Both the position numbers and the translations under genes were made by a program. A model generated the notes under the pieces. That model worked only from the letters and a program-made list of their open reading frames with translations, ran no database searches and was not told the origin of the DNA. Source: Siphonodentalium dalli (Eukaryota > Mollusca > Scaphopoda > Gadilida > Siphonodentaliidae). From it: 64,000 bases of DNA. Numbering within the stretch: position 1 is the first letter of the stretch; each line of letters starts with the position of its first letter. Positions 46,274 to 57,080 of the stretch are shown piece after piece. The stretch spans positions 206,130,151 through 206,194,150 of the forward strand of contig CP136065.1 in NCBI GenBank assembly GCA_032622095.1, read 5' to 3'.

Positions 46274-46424
46274 ATTGAAATCGCCGTTCATTTCTTATAT
46301 GCACATCGGTAAGTATGTGTATACATTATACATTATAGTAGGTCCCTCGCTTATGCTCGCTATGTCATTGGCAACATTACCAGGTTTATTGGTGAGTGAT
46401 ACGCCATATATGGGAGTAATTTCT

Positions 46425-46482
46425 TTACGATACGATACGATTTATTTGCACATACACCAATAAAGGCAGTATGCTAACAATA
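46425..46482 (-). mobile_element. Probable retroposon 3' end with (GATAC)n
   Basis: TTTACGATACGATACGATTT then ATTTGCACATACACCAATAA and AGGCAGTATGCTAAC resemble the (GATAA)n piece at 30214. Short direct simple repeats next to such a segment are usual at LINE/SINE 3' ends. Confidence 0.4.
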
Positions 46483-46494
46483 CTATCTATATCT

Positions 46495-48330
46495 ATATTT
46501 GCGAATGTCTGTCTGTCTGTCTGTCTGTGTTCTATAGAAATTAACAGTGGACCACATAGATGGCACAAAAAGGGTCTAATAGGGGTAAATTTTTACGAGA
46601 AAGATAATGGCGAGGGCTAGAATTTTGTAAAGTGACGCAGTTGTTGTCAGAGACAGAAAAGGGGGAGGGACAGAAAAAAAATTGTCGCCGATTGCCACCA
46701 AACTTATATATAATCATCCCCATAATATGAGGAATATAATTGTGTAGTTTAAATTTGTCAAAAGTCGCGCCGTTCGCGTCAGGGATGCCCGGAAGGGGCA
46801 CCAAAATTGATCAAAAATCATTCTAGCGCCGAATTCCACCAAATTGATGCCCATTCTTCTGAGATATTCTCCATGATACAAGGAATCTTATTGTATGATT
46901 TAAAGACGCCAAATTGGTGTCGTTGGGGTGAGAGGTTTGGAAGGGGCGTTTGATGGGTACTAAATCTGATACAAATTGGTTTAGTCGCCGATTGCCACGA
47001 AACTTATACAAATTCATCCCCATGGTGTGATGTGTCTAATGGCGTGGCTTAAAGCTGACAAAAGTGTCGTCATCCGAGTCAGGGGTGCACTGAAAGGGAG
47101 AGGGGCACCAACATTGATTCACAATATTTTTAGCGCCAATTTCCACCAAATTGATAAACATTCTTATCCATGATATGAGGAATATAGTCGTGTGATTTTA
47201 AAGACGTCATATTGGTGCTGCTTTGGTTAGAGATGTGGTGGGGTGGGTGGGCACTAAATTTGATAAAAAATTGTTTAGTCGCGGATTAGCACCAAACTTA
47301 CAAATAATAATCTCCATGATATCAGGAGTCTAATTGTGTGGTTTAAAGATGTCAAAAGTGGGGCCATTCGAGTCATGGTTGCCTAGAGGGTGAGAGGGAC
47401 ACAAACTTTGATAAACAATATGTTTAGGGCCGATGTCCACCTGGTTGATACATATTCTTCTCCGTGATACGATTAATCGAATCGTGTGGTCTAAATGCGC
47501 CAAATTGGTGCCTTTCTGTGTGAGAGATATGCAAATTTGATACGAAAATTTGTATACTCGCCAGTTTTCATAAATTTTATATATATTCATCTATATAATG
47601 AGTCTAAGTGTGTGGTTTAATGATGTCAAAAGTGGCGCCGCTTGAGTCCGAAATAGGGACGGGAGGGTCACCAAAAACTTATAAAAATAGTTTTAGTGCC
47701 AATTACAGTGGCAATTACCATTAAACTCATACACGTTCTTCTCAAATAATACAATGAATCAAATATTCGCGAATATCTGTATGTGTTCTATATATAACTT
47801 TAAGGGTACAATCGAGATGGCACCAAGACGGTCTAACAGGGGTAACTTTTTACGAGTAAGATAATGGTGTGGGTTGAAATTTTCTAAAGTGACGTTGTTG
47901 GTGTCAGTGGGGGGGGGGGGCTATTTTTAGCGCAGATTTCGACCAAATTGATATATTATTCTTCTCCGTGATACGAGGAATATAAACGTGTGATTTAAAG
48001 ACGCGAAATTGGTGCCGTTTGGGTGGGTGAGAGATGGGGGGGAGGTAATTAACTATGATAAGAATTTGTTTAGTTGCCGATTACCACCAAACTTATATAT
48101 AATCATATCCATTATATAATGCATGCATGAGGGGAGTTGCACCACAGTTAATACAAATATATTTAGCACTTATTCCACCAAATTCATGCACGTTCTTCTC
48201 TAATGATATGATTAATTAAATCACATTTGGGGTCGTTTTGGGTCATGGGTGGCGAGAGGAGATTCACTAGCATTTATAAGATTGTTCAATTCGCCGATAT
48301 CCAACAAAGTTATATATAGTTATCTCCCAG
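46495..48330. repeat. Tandem array of ~150-bp alternating units
   Basis: After a (GTCT)n start, two related unit types alternate: one with GCCGATTGCCACCAAACTTA and TTTAAAGATGTCAAAAGT, the other with GCGCCGATTTCCACCAAATT and TTTAAAGACGCCAAATTGGT. Unit starts fall near 46680, 46830, 46983, 47131, 47275, 47425 and 47556. A leader (GTCTAATAGGGGTAAATTTT, AAAGTGACG) appears at 46570 and again near 47845, so the array itself is duplicated. Minus-strand frames with FGGNRR motifs are by-products. Confidence 0.85.
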
Positions 48331-49800
48331 GCCATCTCCATTTCGTTCTAAGGAGTTTCTGGCATTCCAATTTCACAATCTTGACGAATGGTGACAGAAT
48401 TAAGTCACTTGAACAATTATATCTTCTCAAATGTCATATTTATATGGGGACGGAAATCAGGACATTCCTATAATGATCTAGCAACACAGATACATAGAAG
48501 AAAGCATTAAAAGTATATTTATATCAATCTATTTAAGAGATACATATATTCATTCAAACTGAGGGACAATGAATCGTCAGAGGATTGCATATTAGAATGG
48601 CTCATGTATATATTATAACACGATTGAGTCTGTCTCATTCAATATATTTTCCACAACAAAAGTTTCAGTTGCCAAGAGATATGGATATGTAGAACAGGCC
48701 TGTTCTAAAATAGTGGTCAACATGTGCAGACAAATATGGTTACTTCTGAGATAAAGGAAAACGCAGTCCGTAGCACATGACTTTTCAGGATCCTCCAAAA
48801 GTGACATATGACAAGGTTATATCTGCCCGATACAGAGGATTTCTTTCATTTTTTAGAACAGACTCATCGCCTAACATAAACAACTCAAAATCTCGCTGTG
48901 TCTGACACAATGTAGCTTCTATACATGCATAACATAATTTATATTAAACTCAAAATGATTAGCCAGTATATAGGACCAGAAAAGAGGGGCACCTGGCCAT
49001 ATCTTTAAAACATCTGTATCTTCATGAAGATATGATAAACTAGATTGATTGGTTGATTGGTTGATGATACATCTCTATGTAAAACTAAAACACAATTGTC
49101 GTCTTTTATTTTTTCGAACTAATGTGTTTATGATGTTCATGTTTCATGATGTAACGTCTGAAGTATCGCAGTTGTAAATAAATACTTCTTTATTGGTGGG
49201 ACGGATTAAACGCGATAAAAATGATAATCGCTCCGACCTAACCAGGTGAGCCACTACTTATGTTCCATGCAAGAATCATGTTTTGTGATGCCATTTGGAT
49301 ATACAATTTATGAGAATACGTGTAACACGTGTATTACGTTGAGAGCAAGAGTATTCACCAACTATCCACAGAGGGTTTCACATCACTTTAACCTGAGTAA
49401 CGCCGGGTAACCCTGCTAGTTCATAATAAAACAATAAACAATTAATAAACAATTACATGTGAACATGGCATGTCTAGCTATATGTATTTTATTGTGTGAT
49501 GGCAAGCATATGACACCGCGTCACTAGCAACATATAGAAACCGCAAAATGAGACACATGCAATCACATGGCATGGTCAGGTACGTAACTTCTGACCCCCC
49601 CCCCCCCCCCACTTGTATGAAACATACAAGAAGGCTGGTGACAATCTCGTGCACTATATGCACCCACTTTCGGATGCAGATGTTCTAAATTGAGAGAACA
49701 TAAAGTGTTTTATTGAAATCATGATTCATTGCAAAATAATGACAACGTCACCTCTTGTCAGGTGAATATCTACTGATGGGCATTGTTGAATTATTGAGGT
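48331..49800. other. Unannotated
   Basis: AT-rich; contains a poly-C run at 49594-49610 and an ORF at 48249-48473 with no recognised product. Confidence 0.35.
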
Positions 49801-49878
49801 ACAGTGCCATGTATGCATTTGCGTTGGTTATGGCCATATCACGACATTGATGTTTCCAGTGACCAGCAACTAAACCAT

Positions 49879-49995
49879 TAGTCTCGTACCTGGCTCAGAC
49901 ACTCCGCTCACTGTTCCGTCCAACTCCACGACGTAACGCTTCCGCCGGAACGTTGCGCCTTAGCGTAGTGGAGGCTGAGCGCTAGGAACGAGTCC
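49879..49995. mobile_element. 117-bp MITE with 10-bp target duplication
   Basis: ACTAAACCAT occurs at 49869 and 49996. Imperfect inverted ends GTCTCGTACCTGGCTCAGAC and GCTGAGCGCTAGGAACGAGT, and a compact GC-rich interior. It sits in a segment starting GGCCATATCACGACATTGAT that resembles the SINE tail at 11.5 kb. Nine- or ten-bp duplications suggest a Mutator-like source. Confidence 0.75.
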
Positions 49996-50005
49996 ACTAA
50001 ACCAT

Positions 50006-50790
50006 ATCATCCGACGGTCCAGCTAAATCCGGTTTAGGGAGGCCATACCTGATACGACGAACCGGCTTTTCTGCACCGCGGTTCACATGGGTGGAGCTGT
50101 ACAAAATCTAGATTGACGGCGTGTCTATAAGAAGAGATTGGTGGCTTTGTATTATCGTGTCACAATTGATTCATTCTCAGATGAGGTTTGCTATAAGGGT
50201 GTGTTTTTCGCGTTAATTGATTGCGTTCTGATGGCCATACTACCGGCATGATTGTGGTCAGTCTGATAACTAGGTAGTTCGATTGGATGCTCTTCTCGCC
50301 GATTCAGCTAGCCACGGAATGACCACAAACACCCCATTAGTAGTTTAAACAAAGCCACATGGCGTTTTGCGTTCCAAAATACACATATTAATATTCGCTT
50401 TTGAATTTTCCCCGGCATCGAAATAGGTCGAAAAATACTTGAACTACCGTTCTACGACCATTATATGTCCCAAAAAGACGCATTGAAGTAATAACAATAC
50501 AACTTTGAACACGATGTTTGGGTCCCAAACAAAAAACAGCAATTTGCAAGGCATGGAACAGAAAAGAACGTTCCGTGTTAGTCTATTCCGGATATGGTAG
50601 AAATAAAGAGCGTTTGTTTCACTTCTGTGCGAAACATTAAAAAGAGCTGGAAAATGGTTGTGACCATGGCAAGTATTTATCAGAGCATGTGAGGCCGGCA
50701 CATCAATATTTCGTGTATTTGTCAACCTATCGTAAACCTCCTCTCAAATTACGTAGACATATTTGGAAGCTCGAATGAGCCAAGTCCGTT
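50006..50790. other. Unannotated
   Basis: No recognised gene; minus-strand frame 50444-50725 is unassigned. Confidence 0.35.
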
Positions 50791-50793
50791 TAA

Positions 50794-51183
50794 CCCTTTA
50801 CCAAACAGAAGGGCCCTGTGCCAATGCATTCTCTTATATATGCGAGTCGACCATAGGTCGCTTCGCATATATAAGAGAATGCATTGGCTTAACACCTTAA
50901 AAATTATAAAATTGTTAAAGAATGTAAGAAAAAATGGTAAAAAGTGTTAAAAAGATTTTTTTTAGGCCAATGCATTCTCTTATATATGCGAGGCGACCTA
51001 TGGTCGACTCGCATATATAAGAGAATGCATTGGCACAGGGCATAACTGTAACTACCACAATGTGGTCAAGGAGCCGGTTCCAAAGATATCCATATTTGTA
51101 TGGTTCTATTGAGACAGACCGAATATATTTTAGGCTGTTGAAGCTTTATTTGGCCGGTTTTGGCCGTTTTGTTGGGTAAAGGG
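50794..51183 (+). mobile_element. TTAA-type double-hairpin MITE, complete
   Basis: TTAA at 50790 and 51184. Ends CCCTTTACCAAACA (one change) and TGTTGGGTAAAGGG. Both hairpins present (50818-50887, 50964-51034), one loop changed to GTCGCTTCGC. Confidence 0.9.
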
Positions 51184-51611
51184 TTAAACGGGAGATGACT
51201 AATCTGGCCTTTATGTTCAGTTAATACTATTTTATTTCAATACGAACATATTATCTAATGTCAGTTTGACCCATTCGAAGATGAGATTATTGTCAGATAA
51301 AACACAGCTCCCCTCGGCAGTAAATTAATAGTATCCCTCGTTTGGAATAGTTATTGCAGCATAAATGCGGAACCGGTGACTACATATAATGTATATATAT
51401 CCTCCCGACACACCCAGTTCACTAAAATGCGGTTCGTTGAATTCACATCCAACGCGTTATTCGCGGCATGATGGTTGCGTATTTAATGGCACCGGGATCC
51501 AATAAGGTCTGTATAAGTGGAACAATCTATTTTGAATGGAATCGGCATCTATCAATATCGTCTGCTAATATGTTTTAACAAATAGTTGTAGTGGCCCAGC
51601 CGAGACATTAA

Positions 51612-51993
51612 CCCTTTACCCAACAAACCGGCCAAAACCGGCCAAATAAAGCTTCAACAGCCTATAATATCTTCGGTCTGTCTCAATAGAACCATACAAA
51701 TATGGATATCATTGGAACCGGCTCCTTGACCACATTGTGATAGTTACAGTTATACCCTGTGCCAATGCATTCTCTTATATATGCGAGTCGACCATAGGTC
51801 GCCTCGCATATATAAGAGAATGCATTGGCCTAAAAAAAATCTTGTTTTACCATTTTTTCTTACAATCTTTAACAATTTTATAATTTTTAATGTGTTAAGC
51901 CAATGCATTCTCTTATATATGCGAGGCGACCTATGGTCGACTCGCATATATAAGAGAATGCATTGGCACAGGGCCCTTCTGTTGGGTAAAGGG
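51612..51993 (-). mobile_element. TTAA-type double-hairpin MITE, complete, opposite orientation
   Basis: TTAA at 51608 and 51994; ends CCCTTTACCCAACAAACCGG and CTTCTGTTGGGTAAAGGG; hairpins at 51757-51826 and 51896-51967. It forms an inverted pair with the copy 430 bp away. Confidence 0.9.
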
Positions 51994-52204
51994 TTAAAGT
52001 CTAGAAGTAATTCCGAGCTTTATATTCAACAACTGAATGCTCGCATTCCGTTTACACATGCATACGTAATGCAAATACACACCTAACTTTTCGTCAGCTA
52101 TTTAAGATGGCGCTGATATGACCATACAATTATTCCAACCTCACAAACATATCAGTCTATCACATAATTAGCCCCTGTAAACCCGGCACCACATGTTTCA
52201 TTAA

Positions 52205-52560
52205 GACACACGTGTATTATTGGCACGCGCAGTGACGTAAGAGCTTAGCACAATGATGTCGATGTCGATGCCGGAACTTATTATTACGTTAATTAGAATA
52301 TAATTATGATATTTGATTTGTGTTGGGTTATTTAGTGTTGACTGTGAGATAAACATGGGTGATAATGATGTTGAACAATTTTGTCAACATGAAAAGAAAT
52401 GGAACTATATATTTTCTTGAAGGGGTCTTTACTTCCTCTTTAGATGTGATAAGGAAATCAATATTAATGTTTCAACCCCGGCCGTTTAAATGTCGTTTTT
52501 CCTTGTTAAAATGTGATTTAGGGGATAATGGTGTGGTGATTTGTGATTTCGGAAAGATAT
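52205..52560 (+). repeat. Dispersed repeat, partner of 26130-26535
   Basis: Shares ordered blocks with the minus strand at 26 kb. A 115-codon frame overlaps it (52359-52706) but is open only in this copy, so it is not called a gene. GGGGATAATGGTGTGGTG here recurs as GGGGATAACGATGTGGTG near 52985. Confidence 0.75.
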
Positions 52561-53397
52561 GGTGCGAATATAGTCCTAATGTGGTAAATTTATTAATGGG
52601 CGACGTTATTTCGACACACGCATGCCTTGTAATTATCAACGAAATTTGCAACCATAGAAAACACTCAGCCAATTCACGACTTTTTGTTTTAAAAATAATG
52701 CGCTGAATAACATATAGTCCCTTAATTAGCATCGCTCTTATCGTTCAAAATGCTGATAAAGATGAAAAATTGCCACATCGAATAGAAATAAATATGCACA
52801 ATAATTAGTTTTTGCGTGTGCCTGATATGTCTTTTTCTTATATTGATCACTTACAAATTGCGGTTTTGATTTGACCGCGAACTTGACTCGGAAGTTGAAT
52901 TGAAACAATCGAAAATTGTTTCATTGAGATGTGTATTTTGTCACGGTTTCATGTCAAGACATGATATCGAAACAGTTATATTTGGGGGATAACGATGTGG
53001 TGGTTTGTGATTTCTGAAACTACAATCATGTATACAGGGCGAATGTACAGACTGTCAAATTTCGACAAAAGCTACGCCGCTGTTTTGTTATATAGCAACC
53101 AGCTTTGTAACGGGCGTCAGCTTCGTACGCGTGACGCCGTGGAGAGGAACTGAACAGTGAGCGGAGCTTGATGGGCCAGTGACGAGCCCAAAACCATAGA
53201 CTAAAACCAAACTCGATCCATGCAGCGCCCTCTACTTTATCACGGCGATATAGCGGAGCGATGAGAGATAACTCTGTCTGGAGTTTGGGACGAGAATACA
53301 GTGTCAATATTGTTATATTGAAATTTGGGGATTTGAAAACACAACATGCTTCGAAAAACTCGAACGATGGTTCCTTAAATTCAGCCTCCGTCTACGG

Positions 53398-54004
53398 AAA
53401 AATACGCCAACTGCATTCATTTATGGGGAAACAGGGATCCTACCAATAAATATAATGATTAAAATCAGGTTTATCTCATACTGGGGAAAAATAATGAATA
53501 TGACATGTCAACGGATGCCCCTTCTCTTATACCGCATAATGCTAAAAACCCAAAAACGAAACACAAAAGAGAAATACATGGCTCGAATACGTACAAAAAA
53601 CTCATCACAAAAAATATCATCGAATAAGGGGACATTTTATAATATCATTAAACTAGATTTTAAAAAGGAGACATACTTCTCACTGAGAAACCAAAGTGTA
53701 GTATTGCGGCTCGCCAAATTCAGAACTAAAAACCACGCCTCCCATAGAAACCGGATCATGGACAAATAAAAGCAGATCAGATAAAAAGTGCACGTTATGC
53801 AAAAGGGAGCTTGGTGACGAATACCACGTAATACTTAAGTGCCCCATATTGAGCGAACCAAGAACAAAATATTTAAAAAGCTATTATTATACTCGGCCGA
53901 ACATCTTCAAACTGAACGCCCTTTTCACATCAAATAATAAAAGAACAATAACGAATCTGGCGAAATTTATATACGAAGTCCAGCTGATAATGGAACCTCC
54001 CTGA
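53398..54004 (+). pseudogene. LINE ORF2 C-terminus: RT thumb region and CCHC finger, frameshifted
   Basis: The first frame reads NTPTAFIYGETGILPINIMI then KIRFISYWGKIMN, the usual region after the reverse transcriptase (T-P-x-x-x-x-Y-G-E-x-G-x-x-P-I, then R-x-I-x-Y-W). A +1 shift near 53740-53768 continues as KKCTLCKRELGDEYHVILKC, a C-x2-C-x8-H-x4-C finger, to a TGA at 54002. The RT core and ORF1 are absent, as in most 5'-truncated LINE copies. Confidence 0.85.
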
Positions 54005-54369
54005 GGCACAACTCCAATCCCATCTATACATGAGTTTCTATTTTATACGGAATTTATCAACCGAGTTCACTAAATTGCATTGCTTTGCGTTTATTTGATC
54101 ATGTGATAAAAAGTATCTCACACTCGTCCTATTTTATACGTAACTTCCCTGTGTATATATCCAATATAGCGCTGATTCACCCCCCCCCCCCCCCACATAC
54201 TGACGACCCTTTGATCCTCTATATCTCCATCGGTTTAGTTAAAAAGGGACAATTATTTGTTTTTTTAAAAAGAACCACTCAGAATGCGAACCCTTCCTCC
54301 TTTATCAACAAATGCGAGCAGAATTTTAAGATGGTCTACCGCATCCGGACCATAATAACAAACAAACAA

Positions 54370-55129
54370 ATTAAATCGTGAAAGTGGTATATTCCTGCAA
54401 AATATCTTAATCAAAATAGCATTTTCCATAATATGATAGGTTAGGATAGGATAATTGTATTTAAAAATCATGTAAATAATTGTATTTACATGAAAAGTAC
54501 AAATACCATAGATACAACAGAATAGATACATGTAGATTGTCTCTTTGGTGGAGAGTGCTAACAAGATATAGTCACCCGTAAACCTATCATAAATGGTTGT
54601 GTGTATGTTATTACACCAGATAAAAATAAAATATATAACCGTGTCCTGTAGCTTCGATTCATAATTATTTATATCCCGGAAACTATTTATAACTTGTTAG
54701 GAAGAGATATACCAGCTTTAAGACACGCCAAATCGCATGCAACTGTGCTTTAATTTAAACCCATGGAATTTGATTGGGCCACAATCCGGGATCAATACAT
54801 CAATAAGTATACAAGTATACAAAATATATGGGGACTACACAGCATGCCATCGGAGGGACCGCTTAAATAAAGTTATGTTGAGTATTCCGATGGGGTATCC
54901 ACGCAGCCTGTTCTCCTGGCGCATAAGTCAAATTGTGAATATTTGGAGGCCGAAATAGGTTCAATGTAAACCTATATTTCAAAACGAAGCAAGTCCTATA
55001 TAGCACTATTTTAGCAATCGGTTCTATACAAGCCAATTACGATAATGTGTTCTCACTGCGACCCGTGCCAATCGGAATAACGGGTATTTCAGAATCATAT
55101 AAGTCCAATGTGAACCAATTTGAATATTT
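54370..55129 (+). repeat. Recent direct duplication, copy 1 (partner 59304-60326)
   Basis: From ATTAAATCGTGAAAGTGG to CAATTTGAATATTT the two copies are almost identical over about 760 bp. They differ in a TAGGATAGGATA microsatellite, a few bases and a 255-bp insertion in copy 2. Confidence 0.95.
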
Positions 55130-55292
55130 GGCCTTTTTCACAAGGATATGTTGACCCTGAACGGAGTAGCAAACAATCGTGTCCAAATTAGTTATTTCCA
55201 TAAATTTTACATTAAATAAACAGCTTGATTGTTGTTATATAATACAAGTTGTACATGCAGTGAATATCGTTGGTGGAATCATTACTTATTTT

Positions 55293-55536
55293 CAAGCCTT
55301 GAAATAGTGTGTCTGTCATTTGCAGAATGAGGTCCTCAGAGGGTGAATTTACTGATACTACCCCGCATAGCGTGCTAGCATCACCAAATTCACCCTCTGG
55401 GAACCTCATTCTGATGAGGTGTAAGCAGAATGAGGTCGAATTTGGTTATGCTAGCCCGCTATGCGGGTTAGCATCACTAAATTTACCCTCTGGGGACCTC
55501 ATTCTGCAAATGACAGACACCCTATTTCAAGGCTTG
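55293..55536. mobile_element. Palindromic hAT-like MITE with CTTATTTT duplication
   Basis: CTTATTTT at 55285 and 55537 flanks CAAGCCTTGAAATAGTGTGT and its complement. The arms pair almost to the centre, with an inner inverted block around CATAGCGTGCTAGCATCAC. A fragment of this family lies at 17488. Confidence 0.88.
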
Positions 55537-55811
55537 CTTATTTTATCAACTATATTAAAAATTCGTCCCGACTAACAGTAAATATTTACATTTGTGCGCA
55601 GTTCAAACGTTGCGTTCTGTTTACAGTGGGTGTGATTTTGATTGTAATTTTCGACGATCTTAGTTGATTGTTACATTCTCTCAGTGAATATAGTGTTTAA
55701 GTTCTAACTTTTCAGCTTTATCTTCTGCAATAATTCCACAGTAACAATGTTCTAACCAAGTCAGCTGTAAATCAGTTATGAAAGTAAAGTATCAATCAAA
55801 GCCCACACGAA

Positions 55812-57080
55812 TCACGATAAGCGACTGAGATAATACAATGTGTCACGATAAGCGACTGAGATAATACAATGTGTCACGATAAGCGACCTAGATAATACAA
55901 TGTGTCACGATAAGCGACTGAGATAATACAATGTGTCACGATAAGCGACTGAGATAATACAATGTGTCACGATAAGCGACTGAGATAATACAATGTGTCA
56001 CGATAAGCGACCGAGATAATACAATGTGTCACGATAAGCGACCGAGATAATACAATGTGTCACGATAAGCGACCGAGATAATACAATGTGTCACGATAAG
56101 CGACTGAGATAATACAATGTGTCACGATAAGCGACTGAGATAATACAATGTGTCACGATAAGCGACTGAGATAATACAATGTGTCACGATAAGCGACTGA
56201 GATAATACAATGTGTCACGATAAGCGACCGAGATAAACAATGTGTCACGATAAGCGACTGAGATAATACAATGTGTCACGATAAGCGACCGAGATAATAC
56301 AATGTGTCACGATAAGCGACTGAGATAATACAATGTGTCACGATAAGCGACCGAGATAATACAATGAGTCACGATAAGCGACCGAGATAATACAATGTGT
56401 CACGATAAGCGACCGAGATAATACAATGTGTCACGATAAGCGACTGAGATAATACAATGTGTCACGATAAGCGACCGAGATAATACAATGTGTCACGATA
56501 AGCGACCGAGATAATACAATGTGTCACGATAAGCGACCGAGATAATACAATGTGTCACGATAAGCGACGGAGATAATACAATGTGTCACGATAAGCGACC
56601 GAGATAATACAATGTGTCACGATAAGCGACTGAGATAATACAATGTGTCACGATAAGCGACCGAGATAATACAATGTGTCACGATAAGCGACTGAGATAA
56701 TACAATGTGTCACGATAAGCGACCGAGATAATACAATGTGTCACGATAAGCGACTGAGATAATACAATGTGTCACGATAAGCTACCGAGATAATACAATG
56801 TGTCACGATAAGCGACTGAGATAATACAATGTGTCACGATAAGCGACTGAGATAATACAATGTGTCACGATAAGCGACTGAGATAATACAATGTGTCACG
56901 ATAAGCGACTGAGATAATACAATGTGTCACGATAAGCGACTGAGATAATACAATGTGTCACGATAAGCGACTGAGATAATACAATGTGTCACGATAAGCG
57001 ACTGAGATAATACAATGTGTCACGATAAGCGACTGAGATAATACAATGTGTCACGATAAGCGACTCAGATAATACAATGA
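55812..57080. repeat. 31-bp satellite, about 41 copies
   Basis: Unit TCACGATAAGCGACTGAGAT followed by AATACAATGTG. Copies are nearly identical; the main variant is CTG or CCG at one site, with single CGG, CTA and GCTACC variants, and one copy shortened by a base near 56230. No higher-order period is obvious by eye. It lies between the two copies of the 54.4/59.3-kb duplication. Confidence 0.97.

Noticed and set aside
46541-47590. Minus-strand frames sharing FGGNRR and HNYIPHI-like motifs
   Set aside because: The motif follows the 150-bp tandem unit and frames are repeatedly broken; not a repeat protein gene.
55812-57080. Regular 31-bp repeats considered as a CRISPR array
   Set aside because: There are no spacers; the repeats are head-to-tail and the genome is eukaryotic.
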